Below, one piece after another: positions 25,685 through 35,100 of a stretch of 36,735 nucleotides of DNA. The notes beneath the pieces are model-generated. The model saw only the letters and a program-made list of their open reading frames with translations, had not been told where the DNA came from and made no database searches. Position 1 is the stretch's first letter. The number at the start of each line of letters is the position of its first letter. Source of the DNA: Prosthecobacter sp. (GTDB lineage Bacteria; Verrucomicrobiota; Verrucomicrobiia; Verrucomicrobiales; Verrucomicrobiaceae); assembly GCA_021733925.1 (NCBI GenBank), contig JAIPJY010000064.1, positions 1 to 36,735 of the forward strand, written 5' to 3'. Made by a program: the position numbers and the translations under genes.

Positions 25685-26659
25685 ATGCTTTTCGATCCCG
25701 CTTCCTCATCCGGCGGGGCTGGATTCACCAGCCCTCTCAAAAAGCGCGGCCTGCTCAACAAAGCTCAGACCGAAGGAAATCGCATTGGCCTGCTCCCCAC
25801 CGAAGGCTGGCGCAAGCGCAACATCCAGTTCCTCAATGAGGTCCTCATTCCCACCCTGCTCGCCCCTCGAAAGCCCGGTCAGGATTTCGGCCTGCTGCCA
25901 GTAGCCTCCGACAACGAGATTGCCGTGACGTGGCTCGGGCATGCCGGCTTCTTCTGTCAGATCGGCGGCGTGAACATCGCCATTGATCCCAACTGGGCGC
26001 TCTGGCACGGCCCGGTGAAGCGCGTCCGCCACCCCAGCGTCTGGGCGCATGACCTCCCCCACATCGACCTCGTGCTCGTGACGCACGCGCACTACGACCA
26101 CCTTCACGTACCCAGCCTGCGCAAGCTCGCCGCCGCCCAGCCCATCATCGTCCCCGAAGGCGTCGGCAAAGTGGTCACAAATCTCGGCTTCGGACACATC
26201 GTGGAATTGAAGACCTGGCAGAGCGCCACCTTTCGGGATCTGCGCATCACCCTCACCCCCGCACGCCATTGGGGCGCGCGGAATATTCATGACACTCACC
26301 GCCAGTTTGGCGGCTACCTCATCAAATCTCCCGAACGCTGCCTCTTCCACTGCGGCGACAGCGCCATGTTCGACGGCTTTCAGGAGATCGGCAAACGCGC
26401 CAGCATCGACCTCGCGCTCATGCCCATCGGCGCCTACGATGCCCCCAGCGGACGTCAGGTGCACATGAATCCTGAAGAAGCCCTGGACGCCTTCCAAATG
26501 ATGGGCGCGCAGTCCATGATCCCGATGCATCACGACACCTTCCCGCTCGGTGGCGAGCCCCTCCATGAACCTGCCGAGCGCCTCGTCAAAGCCGCACTCG
26601 AACGACAGCTGGAAAATCGCGTGCGCCTGCTGCGCGAAGGTGAATCCGCCATTTACTGA
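25685..26659 (+). CDS. Metallo-beta-lactamase-fold hydrolase (NAPE-PLD/UlaG-like)
   Basis: From the ATG at 25685 the protein is 324 residues. TWLGHAGFFCQIGGVNIAIDP is the first strand pair of the L-ascorbate-6-P-lactonase/NAPE-PLD group, and THAHYDHLH (His134, His136, Asp138, His139) binds the two metals. TPARHWGARN gives the third His, FHCGDSAMF the bridging Asp, and MIPMHHDTFPLG the last His. The long N-terminal extension with a Trp/Arg-rich helix resembles the NAPE-PLD-like group, which cleaves phospholipid head groups, though some relatives are lactonases. The stop codon touches the folA GTG start, implying coupling, but no functional link is obvious. Confidence 0.78.
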   Translation: MLFDPASSSGGAGFTSPLKKRGLLNKAQTEGNRIGLLPTEGWRKRNIQFLNEVLIPTLLAPRKPGQDFGLLPVASDNEIAVTWLGHAGFFCQIGGVNIAIDPNWALWHGPVKRVRHPSVWAHDLPHIDLVLVTHAHYDHLHVPSLRKLAAAQPIIVPEGVGKVVTNLGFGHIVELKTWQSATFRDLRITLTPARHWGARNIHDTHRQFGGYLIKSPERCLFHCGDSAMFDGFQEIGKRASIDLALMPIGAYDAPSGRQVHMNPEEALDAFQMMGAQSMIPMHHDTFPLGGEPLHEPAERLVKAALERQLENRVRLLREGESAIY

Positions 26660-27196
26660 GTGACTTCACGCCCGGTACTGACCCTCATCGCCGCCGTCTC
26701 AGCCGACGGCTTCATCTCTACAGGTACAGGCGTGCCCTGGCACCTGCCACGGGATAAAGAGCACTTCCGCCGCATCACCCGCGGCCAGTGGCTGCTCCTC
26801 GGTCGCCGCACCTATGAGGAAATGACCGGCTGGTTTGAAGATCACCACCCTTTGATCCTGACGCGCAGTCCCGTTTACGTCCCACCCGCTGGAGAGATCG
26901 TGTCCAGCGTGGCAGAGGCCCTCATGGTCGCTGCCGCAGGCGGTGCCAGAGAGCTGTTTGTCTGCGGGGGCGGAGAGGCCTACGCTGCCGCCATGCCCAG
27001 CGCCGACCGCCTCATTTTGACCCACGTGGACTCCCTTCTCGGCAGCGGCGTCCCCTTCCCCACGGTCAATTCTGCCGAATGGCTGCAGACCTCCCGGCAG
27101 GACTTTCAAGCCGACTCCACCCACGCCCAGGCGCTGTATTTCGCCACTTATGAGCGTCTCAAACCGCCCGCCCAGCCTCCCGGCGGCGCATTATAG
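26660..27196 (+). CDS. folA: Dihydrofolate reductase
   Basis: NADPH-dependent reduction of dihydrofolate. ISTGTGVPWHLPRDKEHFRR contains the substrate-site Asp32 (equivalent to Asp27 in E. coli), then LLLGRRTYEEM for the cofactor and LFVCGGGEAYAAAM for the Gly-Gly loop, and LILTHVD near the C-terminus. 178 residues, with a Pro-rich end. The start is a GTG directly after the TGA of the upstream hydrolase, so expression depends on it. No thyA gene is visible. Confidence 0.9.
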   Translation: MTSRPVLTLIAAVSADGFISTGTGVPWHLPRDKEHFRRITRGQWLLLGRRTYEEMTGWFEDHHPLILTRSPVYVPPAGEIVSSVAEALMVAAAGGARELFVCGGGEAYAAAMPSADRLILTHVDSLLGSGVPFPTVNSAEWLQTSRQDFQADSTHAQALYFATYERLKPPAQPPGGAL

Positions 27197-27245
27197 TAAA
27201 TTCAAGATGAGCAAAATCACCTTTGGGTGTATCTAAGACTTGCAG

Positions 27246-28100
27246 ATGAACACTCCCACTCAGTTCAACCCGCGTTCCGCTGTCGCCCTGCTCGCGGCAG
27301 CGCTGCTGTGCGCCGGCTGCTCCAGCCTGAACACCGCAGCGACCACTGACAAGGCACAGACCGGCACCAAAGACGTCACCTTGGTGAAGTCTCCCACCGA
27401 TCTGAGCTTCCTTCTCAGCATGAGTTTCGTGGAGGCCAAGAGCATATCCACGCAGCAGCTTGAGTTCCCTCCTTACATCAAGATCGCCGCAGACTCGATC
27501 CAGGTCTTCAAGTACTCCGCCGACGGCAAGCCCCTCAAAGCGCGCGCCCGTGGCAAGGTGTTCATCGAAATGAATTTCAACGAGCCCGCCAAGGCCCTCT
27601 GCCAGGAAGCCTTCATCACCGACGGTGAAATCATCCTGCGCGGCAGCCCCATCCTGCAGCGCGGCGGCAGCATGGTCGAAGGTCTCGACGAAAGCACCAT
27701 CTTCTACATCTTTGGCACCTCCCTGCGCGTCATCGGTCTGCACAAGGTGAACAATCAAAACGAAATCGCCGCAATGATGCCGACCCTCGGCACCTGGGCC
27801 GCCGGACCGAATCCGCTGCTCCCTCCTCTCACCGAAAGCGCCGTCCCCTCCAGCATCCGCGATTCCATGCAGCGTGCCGCCGAAGCCGAAATGCTGCACC
27901 AGAAAACTCGCGAACTCTACGGCCCTGCGGATGCGCCCCCCGCCACGCCGACACCCGCGCAGCCTGAAAAAGAGTCCGACAAATCCAAGTCCCCTCCGCC
28001 GCCTGCGGTCACTAAAAAACCGATCGTCGAAATCCGCCGCGCCGTCCCCCACAAGCCCTCCTTCTGGAGCCGCTTCAAGACGGACAAGAGCCGGGCGTGA
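27246..28100 (+). CDS. Putative lipoprotein, unknown function
   Basis: From the ATG at 27246, 284 residues. The leader SAVALLAAALLCAGCSS ends in a lipobox-like CAGC with the lipidated Cys at 25, so it is probably anchored in a membrane facing the periplasm. Residues 40-190 form a compact domain with LEFPPYIKIAADSIQVF and ILRGSPILQRGGSMVEG, which I do not recognise as named. From about 225 the chain is Pro/Lys/Ser-rich and basic, ending in KPSFWSRFKTDKSRA, perhaps for contact with peptidoglycan or DNA. The Cys at -3 of the lipobox is unusual. Confidence 0.65.
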   Translation: MNTPTQFNPRSAVALLAAALLCAGCSSLNTAATTDKAQTGTKDVTLVKSPTDLSFLLSMSFVEAKSISTQQLEFPPYIKIAADSIQVFKYSADGKPLKARARGKVFIEMNFNEPAKALCQEAFITDGEIILRGSPILQRGGSMVEGLDESTIFYIFGTSLRVIGLHKVNNQNEIAAMMPTLGTWAAGPNPLLPPLTESAVPSSIRDSMQRAAEAEMLHQKTRELYGPADAPPATPTPAQPEKESDKSKSPPPPAVTKKPIVEIRRAVPHKPSFWSRFKTDKSRA

Positions 28101-28437
28101 GCCAGCGACTGATGCTGGTGCCTGCAACTGCGCGCCAGCGTCTTGGACTGCGGTGGCAGAGATGCAAGGCGCAAGCCTGCATCGGCGGCACCGCTATCGC
28201 GGGGTGATGAATTTTCTTTGGACTTAGCGCGCTGTCCGGCCTGCGAAAAGCGGCGTCGCGCCCAGGCTTGCCGCACGCATTGATTCGCTGTGCTCACCCT
28301 TCGGGCAGCCTGCAGCTGTCTACCTCCGCTTCGCTCCGGTTCCAAGACGCTTCGCGCTCGCGTGAGAGATGGAGCCTTCAGCGCGACCCAGCATCCAGCA
28401 TCCAGCATCCAGCATCCAGCATCCAGCATCCAGCCCC
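28101..28437. repeat. Intergenic stretch with a hairpin and a heptamer tandem array
   Basis: No gene is supported here. A hairpin at 28150-28194 (GCGGTG/CACCGC outer stem; GATGCAAGGC and GCCTGCATC inner stem with a GCAA loop) belongs to a palindromic repeat with GCGGTGGCAGAG-type sequence. GTCTTGGACTG (28140-28150) and TTCCAAGACGC (28341-28351) give a weak outer pairing. At 28388-28434 the heptamer CCAGCAT is repeated 6.7 times without error, just past the stop codon of the DUF1501 gene. I see no other structure. Confidence 0.75.
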
Positions 28438-29793
28438 TCACCCCACAATCGCCTGCGGCACACGCCCGTGTACATCCGTCAGACGGTAATCACGTCCCGC
28501 ATACCGATACGTCAGCCGCTCGTGGTCCATGCCCAGCAGGTGCAGGATCGTCGCATGCACATCATGCACATGCATCTTGTCCACCGCCGCCTTGAATCCA
28601 AACTCATCGCTCTCGCCGTAGGCCGTGCCACCGCGCACACCACCACCCGCAAAGAACATCGAAAAGCCATGCGGATTGTGATCCCGCCCGTTGCCGTTCT
28701 CACTCACCGGCGTGCGGCCAAACTCTCCGCCCCAGACAATCAGCGTGTCCTCCAGCATGCCGCGTTGTTTTAAGTCACCGATCAGCGCCGCGATGGGCCG
28801 GTCGATGTCCGCGCCCAGCTTGCGCGTCTGCTCATCATGCTTGGAGTGCGTGTCCCAAGGCTGGCCGTTGCCATAGTACAACTGCACGTAGCGCACGCCG
28901 CGCTCCACCAGTCGCCGCGCCATCAGGCAGCCATTGGAAAAGTGGCTCGTTCCATACATCTCGCGCACTTTCGGTGACTCCAGATTCACATCAAAAGCAT
29001 CCGTCGCCGCCGACTGCATGCGGTACGCCGTCTCCATCGCCTGGATGCGACCATTCAGCGCCACATCTGCACCGCCGCGTGATGCCAGATGCTCCGCATT
29101 CAGCGCCTGCATCAGATCCAGCTGCTTGCGCTGATCCGCCTTCGCCAGCTTCTCATTCGTCAGCCACGGAATCATGTGCTGCGGCTCCAGCTTCGAGTGA
29201 TTGATGTACACCCCCTGATGCTGCGCCGGCAGAAACGCACTCGTCCACAGCACCGAAAACCGCACCGGCTTGCCCGGACACAAAACCACAAACGACGGCA
29301 GATTCGCATTCTCGTTGCCCAGGCCGTAGCTCAGCCACGAGCCCATGCTCGGCACACGCTCCGTCATCGTGCCATTGTTCATGAGCAGCAGCGCCGGACC
29401 ATGATTCGGATTGTCCGTGTGGCAGGAACGCAGCACGCAAAGCTCATCCGCATGCTGCGCCAGATTCGGCAGCAGCTCGCTGATCTCCAGCCCGCTTTGC
29501 CCATGCTTGGAAAACGCATACGGCGAAGCCAGCAGCCCGCCCGTCGGCCTTTCCGTACGCAGGTCTGCGCCCGCAGGCTTCTGCCCTGCATACTTCGTCA
29601 GCCCCGGCTTAGGATCAAAGAAGTCCGGCCCAAACGGCCCGCCATTCATGAACAGCTGAATCACCCGCTTCGCCTTCGGCACAAAGTTCGTCCTCGGCGC
29701 CCCATGAATCGTCGAAGCCAGCCCCAGCGCCCCCAAACCACCGCCCATGCGGGACAGCAGTTCGCGGCGTGAGAGTGCGGAGAGATCAGACAT
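28438..29793 (-). CDS. DUF1501 protein (alkaline-phosphatase-superfamily fold, exported by Tat)
   Basis: From the ATG at 29793, 451 residues. The leader contains LSRRELLSRMGGGLGALGLA, a twin-arginine motif, so the folded protein is exported. The family motifs of DUF1501 are all visible: LFMNGGPFGPDFFDPKP, SCHTDNPNHGPALLLMNNG, VQLYYGNGQPWDTHSKHDE, LIVWGGEFGRTP with GRDHNPHGFSMFFAGGGVRG, and LLGMDHERLTYRYAGRDYRL near the end. Members are very common in Planctomycetes and Verrucomicrobia, generally next to a DUF1553/DUF1549 cytochrome-type partner. No such partner is present here. Its enzymatic role is unproven; metal-dependent sulfatase-like chemistry is suggested by the fold. Confidence 0.9.
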   Translation of the reverse strand: MSDLSALSRRELLSRMGGGLGALGLASTIHGAPRTNFVPKAKRVIQLFMNGGPFGPDFFDPKPGLTKYAGQKPAGADLRTERPTGGLLASPYAFSKHGQSGLEISELLPNLAQHADELCVLRSCHTDNPNHGPALLLMNNGTMTERVPSMGSWLSYGLGNENANLPSFVVLCPGKPVRFSVLWTSAFLPAQHQGVYINHSKLEPQHMIPWLTNEKLAKADQRKQLDLMQALNAEHLASRGGADVALNGRIQAMETAYRMQSAATDAFDVNLESPKVREMYGTSHFSNGCLMARRLVERGVRYVQLYYGNGQPWDTHSKHDEQTRKLGADIDRPIAALIGDLKQRGMLEDTLIVWGGEFGRTPVSENGNGRDHNPHGFSMFFAGGGVRGGTAYGESDEFGFKAAVDKMHVHDVHATILHLLGMDHERLTYRYAGRDYRLTDVHGRVPQAIVG

Positions 29794-29944
29794 GCCAAAC
29801 ACTACGCTCACAAAGCATCCCCACTTGCGCAGATGTCACAAATTCAGCCCATCCTCATCTTCCTCCTGCTCACACTCCTCCTCCCTCGGCTTGGGATTCA
29901 GACTCCTACAGCACGCGGCGCTGTGCTCGGAGCAACCAGAAGTA

Positions 29945-30018
29945 AACCACGGAATACACGGAATACACGGAACCTGAAATCCTCTCCGGTTTCCGTGTAT
30001 TCAGTGTATTCCGTGGTT
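29945..30018. repeat. 28-bp inverted repeat with one mismatch
   Basis: Positions 29945-29972 (AACCACGGAATACACGGAAT and eight more) pair with 29991-30018 at 27 of 28 positions around an 18-base loop. Each arm contains a nine-base GGAATACAC direct repeat. The rest of the 486-base stretch between the DUF1501 start (29793) and 30280 holds this element, the direct repeat at 30049-30301 and the inverted repeat at 30183-30244; I see no gene there. Confidence 0.8.
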
Positions 30019-30048
30019 GAAAAATCTGGTCATCCCTGCCGCTGCTGC

Positions 30049-30301
30049 CCCCACCTCAATCTGAAACAGCATCCTCATCCCCCCCCCTCCGCACCACGGC
30101 GTGAGCGAGCATGCGTAGTGGACGCAGGCCGAAAGCAAACGCTTGCGAGGGATTGAAACCTCAACAATCAAAAATCGATTGCTCGACAATCGTCAATCCT
30201 CCCGGCTTGCGACCTCGCGAGCATGCTCGATTGACGATTGTCGAACAAGGATTGCTGATTGTCGAAGTTCAATCCCCACTCACCCCACCTCAATCTGAAA
30301 C
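30049..30301. repeat. 19-bp direct repeat that duplicates the 3' end of the phosphatase gene
   Basis: CCCCACCTCAATCTGAAAC occurs at 30049-30067 and again at 30283-30301, where it encodes the last six residues (FQIEVG) of the histidine phosphatase on the minus strand. The flanking triplets on the gene side are also alike. The segment between copies holds a perfect 16-bp inverted repeat (TCGACAATCGTCAATC at 30183-30198 and its reverse complement at 30229-30244) and several CAATC-rich degenerate words. Confidence 0.75.
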
Positions 30302-30915
30302 GGCGTCTTCATGAACAAAGGCGCGTCTCCATCACACTCAAACGGATACACCATCACATTCGGCACCACGCAGTTCAGGTGAAACGCAAAGTACTCCCGC
30401 ATGTACTCCGCCGTAAACTCCGCCTCCGGGTGCATCTGCCGCCACAGGATCGCCTTGATCACATACGCATGGCACACCACCGCGATGCGCTGCTCCTCGA
30501 ACTCCCGCAGCGCCTGCAATGAAGCATCCACACGCTCGCAGAAATGCCGAAACGTCTCCGCGCCCTCGCCATCGCAGAAATCCGGATCACACCGCTCCCA
30601 GTACTGCCGCGCCGGCTCCCGCCGCGTCGTCTCCGTCGTCCCGATATAGCGACCCGGCGCTAGAAACGTCAGCTCATGCACCGGCAGCTCGACCACCGGC
30701 ACCTGCGGATGCCGCCTGCACAGCGGCACCGCCGTGTACGCCGTGCGCGAGTAGCGCGACACCACGATCAGATCCAGCTCCTCCCGCCACTGCGCCCCCA
30801 GCGCCTCCGCCTGCGCCAGCCCCTTCTCGCTCAGCCCGATCGCATGCGGCGTATCCGTGGGAAACCCCGCGTTGCTCAGACTTTCCGCATGACGGATGAA
30901 CCATATCGTTTTCAT
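30280..30915 (-). CDS. Histidine phosphatase family protein (phosphoglycerate-mutase-like)
   Basis: From the ATG at 30915, 211 residues. WFIRHAESLSNAG carries the catalytic RHAE (Arg8, His9, Glu11), VVSRYSRTAYTA the second phosphate-pocket Arg, and VVCHAYVIKAI the second catalytic His. The length and the missing mutase-specific regions suggest a phosphatase rather than a glycolytic mutase. The substrate is unknown. A short, inactivated copy of its N-terminus lies at 23445-23516, and its last codons are repeated downstream at 30049, so the locus has been rearranged more than once. Confidence 0.85.
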   Translation of the reverse strand: MKTIWFIRHAESLSNAGFPTDTPHAIGLSEKGLAQAEALGAQWREELDLIVVSRYSRTAYTAVPLCRRHPQVPVVELPVHELTFLAPGRYIGTTETTRREPARQYWERCDPDFCDGEGAETFRHFCERVDASLQALREFEEQRIAVVCHAYVIKAILWRQMHPEAEFTAEYMREYFAFHLNCVVPNVMVYPFECDGDAPLFMKTPFQIEVG

Positions 30916-30926
30916 AAACACCCATC

Positions 30927-30945
30927 GCCATAGGCGCTCTATGGC
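30927..30945. repeat. Seven-base-pair hairpin upstream of the phosphatase
   Basis: GCCATAG (30927-30933), loop GCGCT, CTATGGC (30939-30945). It starts 12 bases upstream of the phosphatase ATG and could influence its translation. No other signal is visible in 30946-31011. Confidence 0.4.
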
Positions 30946-31011
30946 GTGGAGGCAAATGCGGGTGCGTTTAGATTGGAAATGGCACAGGCGAGCGGCATCT
31001 CATGGGCTCCT

Positions 31012-31293
31012 GAAGGGAGCCGAGAAATTAGCCGGTGGTGAAGCGAAACCGCGCAGCGGTGCAGCGAGAACCACCGGACTCTGTCCACGAAACCATTCGT
31101 TCAGAGACGCATGCCGAAGGTATGCGAGAAGCATTCAACCGCCCAGCGCCACCGAGGAGCCTTTGCACGGCTCTCGCATACCTTCGGCATGCGTCCTTGA
31201 GCTTGGGAGCTTTGGTCTGCGTGATCCGGTGGTTCTCGCTCGCCAAGCCTCGCTTCACCACCGGCTAATTTCCTTGCTCCCTCCGGGAGCTTC
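31012..31293. repeat. 280-bp imperfect palindrome, MITE-like
   Basis: Three matched arm pairs are nested: 31025-31046 with 31250-31271 (22 of 22), 31064-31078 with 31225-31239 (15 of 15), and 31106-31129 with 31172-31195 (24 of 24). The ends GAAGGGAGC (31012-31020) and GGGAGCTTC (31285-31293) pair less well. A 42-base loop separates the innermost arms. The whole can fold as one long interrupted hairpin. It fills the space between the phosphatase and the membrane protein; no credible gene lies inside. Confidence 0.85.
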
Positions 31294-31308
31294 ATCTTCA
31301 GCCGCACC

Positions 31309-32076
31309 TCACCGCTTCACTTCGCCCTTTCCCCCAGCCCGCACCTCCGTCTTCGGCTTCTCCTCCATCTTCCCGCGCTCCTGTAGCGCATACCCCACGG
31401 GCATGTACACCGCAAACGCATACCCACACAGCCACACGAAGGTGCGCGCCCAGTACTTCACCGGCTGCCGACTCCGAAACGTCGGTCCCGCATTGTCGTT
31501 CAGGCAGCCCGTGCTCAGGGTCTCGATCAAATGACTCGCCACCAGAAAACACCACAGCGGCGCAAACAACGTGCTGAAATTAAACCCGTAGATCACCACC
31601 CCGCACGCCGCCGACACCACCGACACGCCAAACAACCCCCAGAACCACGGCGAGCGAAACTGCATCTTCCCCACCGGCACCGCAGGCTTCGGCCCGCAGG
31701 CCTCCTTCCGGTCACGCACGATCTTCCACCCCAGCACCCCACCGCCACGGATCTCCCCGCACTTCGGACACTCCATCGTCAGCCCTTCTGAGCGATCCAG
31801 ATAAGCCACCCCCGGCCGTCCACAAAACGCACACCTCAACTTCAGCCGCCGCCGCAAAATCATCACCCCCAGCACCAGCCCCGCCAGCGCATACACCACC
31901 AACAGTCCCATAAAAACCCACTCCACCGGCGACGTGTCACCACTGACCCGCCCCCGATCAAACAGCATGTTCAAAACCCACCCCACACCCAGCACCCACG
32001 GCGCTGTGTAAATCGCATAAAAACAAAATCGGTAGCTCACGCGCCGGAGTGAATCCGATTCCTCAAGTTTTGGCAA
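31309..32076 (-). CDS. Membrane protein with internal zinc ribbon, unknown
   Basis: 255 residues if the TTG at 32076 is used; GTG at 32040 is an alternative that would shorten it by 12. Hydrophobic helices lie near 21-38, 53-74, 143-163, 166-188 and 210-228. Between the second and third is a four-Cys zinc ribbon, Cys82-x2-Cys85 and Cys103-x2-Cys106. The C-terminus is Lys/Glu-rich. I recognise no family. It stands alone between the palindrome and the divergent NACHT gene. Confidence 0.6.
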   Translation of the reverse strand: MPKLEESDSLRRVSYRFCFYAIYTAPWVLGVGWVLNMLFDRGRVSGDTSPVEWVFMGLLVVYALAGLVLGVMILRRRLKLRCAFCGRPGVAYLDRSEGLTMECPKCGEIRGGGVLGWKIVRDRKEACGPKPAVPVGKMQFRSPWFWGLFGVSVVSAACGVVIYGFNFSTLFAPLWCFLVASHLIETLSTGCLNDNAGPTFRSRQPVKYWARTFVWLCGYAFAVYMPVGYALQERGKMEEKPKTEVRAGGKGEVKR

Positions 32077-32199
32077 TGACAGTCTGAGGCGGGGATTGGA
32101 ATCAGGACATCAAAGCCTAAGAATGCAACCTCCCTACCAATACACAGTCATCGTTCATTCTCTTGGCTCTCGGTTGATTCGCGCCACATTCGGGTAGCC

Positions 32200-35100
32200 A
32201 TGTCTCCTCAGCCCATCATTTTCATCTCCGCAGTCAGCAAGGAACTGAGCACAGCGAGAGAAGCTGTCGCACAAGTGTTACGCACTCTGGGCTATTCCGT
32301 CGATTACCAGCCCGACTTTGGCACAGAACATGGTGACATCCGCGAGATGCTACGCCGCCGGATCGAGCCGTGTGAGGGTGTCATCCAGCTAGTCGGACAA
32401 CGTTATGGTTTCGAGCCACCTGCCGCAGATGAAACTCATGGCCGCGTGAGCTACACGCAATACGAAGCCCTGCACGCTCGCAGCCTCCCCAAGAAAGTCT
32501 GGTATCTCCTGTTGGACGAAACGTTCCACTCTGAAACAAAGGAGTTACAGACACCTGAGGAAACGGAACTCCAGCAAGCCTACCGCACTCGTGTCCTCAA
32601 AGACACGCATGTCTATCACCACATCCCAGACCTCACCTCCCTCAAGCTGAAGGTGCATGAGATGAAGAATGAGCTGGAGGTTTTGCGAGTTGATTGGCTC
32701 CAACATCGCCAGCGAATCGAGAATGGCGTCAGCAAGATCGAGCAGATGCTTGTCGAACAAACCGCGCCCGGCCGCCTCGCTGCCTACAAACGTTCCCTCC
32801 TCAGCGCCTTCCGCCCGTATCAGGAACTCGGCATCGACGATTACGAACGCGGTGAAAAGGAGACATCTGATATCCGAGACATATTCGTCCATCCCGCCTG
32901 CTCAATAGAACATCTGCGTCCGGAGGATATGGACGTCGCGCAGCGGGAGACGCCGCCACGCTTGCCTGCACAAGACCTGCTGCCACTTCTGGCACAGGAT
33001 AACTACCGGCGCACAGTGCTGCTGGCCGATCCGGGCATGGGGAAGAGCACGCTCATCCAGTCACTCATCGCCCACCTAGCCAGCGGGCGCAGCTTCACCG
33101 GAGCTGCGGCGCTCACCGGCCTACTTCCTGTGCCGATCATCCTGCGAGACATTGTTCCCTTGCTGCCAAAGGATCATGTGGAAAGCTGGAACTGGAACGA
33201 CATCCTCTCCGTCCTCACCGAACACTACCAGCGCGAAGAAACCGCCCCACCGCTCTGCGACTGCTTTAAAGATCACCGCAACGAATTTCACCAACTTATT
33301 CACACGGACGAGAAAGTTTTCTTTCTCATCGATGGCCTCGACGAGATTGGTGATCTCGCCATGCGCCGCCAAATCGTAGAGTGCCTCCATGAAGGCATCC
33401 GTGCCGCTAACAAAGGGGCCCGCTGGCTCATCACTTCGCGGGTAATTGGGTATGAGGATGCTCCGATGGACTATGTGGAGCGGTCCAAACAAGTGCCGAA
33501 TAAGGAAATAGTTTTTAATGCAGTATTAGGATCTTTTGATTCTTCCACCCAAAAACTGATCGAAGTCCATCGCAAGCTTCGATCCGAAATGGAAACCGTG
33601 TGGCACGACTACATTGTGCATTCTGTGCATCGAAAATGGTTCAAGGAAGGATTAATTCCCGAGGTTTCAAACCTCATTAGTGATAGTCCATCCGAAACGC
33701 GGTTAGCCGCTCCAGACACTGGATTCAAAATTTGGGCCTGCGTCTCCATCGCTCAGCGCCTCCACCTCGCACCCTTCGATGACAAGAGGCAGGATATCTT
33801 CTCTCAGCGCTGGTTCCAGCAACGGCACAGCACCGATTACTCCCACGAGTTGATGCGAGAGGTGCGGGCGCATCATCACGATGGCGTGCGCATCATCTCA
33901 CGCGTGCCAAATCTGCTGTGCATGATGAACATTCTCAAGCGCAGCGGCAAGCCGCTGCCGGATGGCCGCGCCGCTCTCTACGACGGCATCGTCCAGGCCT
34001 ATCTTGGCGGCATCGACTCCGCGTACCGCCTGCGCCCGGTGCTCGGCAACATCTGCCCCTTCGACACATCGCAGCGGCGATTCCTCCTTTCTCTACTTGG
34101 GGCAGAAATGCAGGATACACGCACATTTCTTGTCGCTTTGCATCAAAACGAACGTGAATCAGGCACGTTTCCTGATGCTTTGCATCAAGGCGAACGTGAA
34201 TCAAAATTCGACGGTAATATCTTAATATCCCGCCTAAATATCGAAAAGCTGTTATCTCCTGTTATTCATTCAATGCTTGTAGCGGGCAAGGTGCAAAGCA
34301 CACATAGCACTGACGAGTTGCTAAATGAACTGCTTCACCATATCGCCTCCCGCTCTGGCTTACTGATCCCGCGCAGCAGTGATGAGGCGGGACACACTCT
34401 CTATGGCTTTACTCACCTCTCCTTCTTGGAGTTCTTCGCCGCCGAATGGCTCGGCTTAGAGTTCGACCGCCGCCAGCGTCAACTCGCTCGGCGATCAGAA
34501 GCACAACTCGATGATGTCGAGCTTTCCAAAGAGGAGTTGGAAACCCTCTTCCCGCCCCACGGCTCCATCGAGCACTCCCGCGAGTCCTTCAGAGACCTCC
34601 CAGCCATACCCGCTTGGCATGAACCCCTCATCTTCCTTCTGGAATCCCGCAAAGCCGACACCTCCACCCTCTTGCGCTGGCTCTTTCCCACCCTGCACAG
34701 CCAACAGCCACACATCGTTTCAAAGGAGGATCAAAATCCCAAGCCCTTACTTCCACTGGATGCCGTACAACTCGCTGTCAATCTCGCCCAAGACCCCGAA
34801 ATCCCCCTGACCACCGAGACTCGTCAGCAGTGGTGGCGCAGGCTTTGGTTTGCGTATCTCACTTGGCCTTTCCACCCAGCAGCTGGAGAAAAATCCACTC
34901 AGTGGCCAATAGCCCCAATTTTAATCAACCGCAATGAGCACCGAACTGAGGTGGTCCAATCTCTAATAGAAGTTTATTCGAGCACCGAACTGACCGCGTT
35001 GCCCGAGTTGCCTCCAGAACAAAAAGGGTCTCAGGCTGCCGAGAGAAACCTCATTTTATTCGACTGCGCCCACCTCACCACTTCGGACCTCTCTCAGCTA

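Noticed and set aside
29833-30156. Small plus-strand ORF in the repeat-rich gap
   Set aside because: It runs through the 28-bp inverted repeat and has no leader, ribosome site or recognisable domain.
30108-30170. GCTTGCGAGGGATTGAAACC, resembling the 3' end of a CRISPR repeat
   Set aside because: Only one copy exists, no regular spacing follows, and no cas gene is in the window.
32030-32060. TCACTCCGGCG word shared with the repeat at 21646-21656
   Set aside because: Only 11 bases match and the palindromic core is missing, so membership in the same repeat family is not supported.
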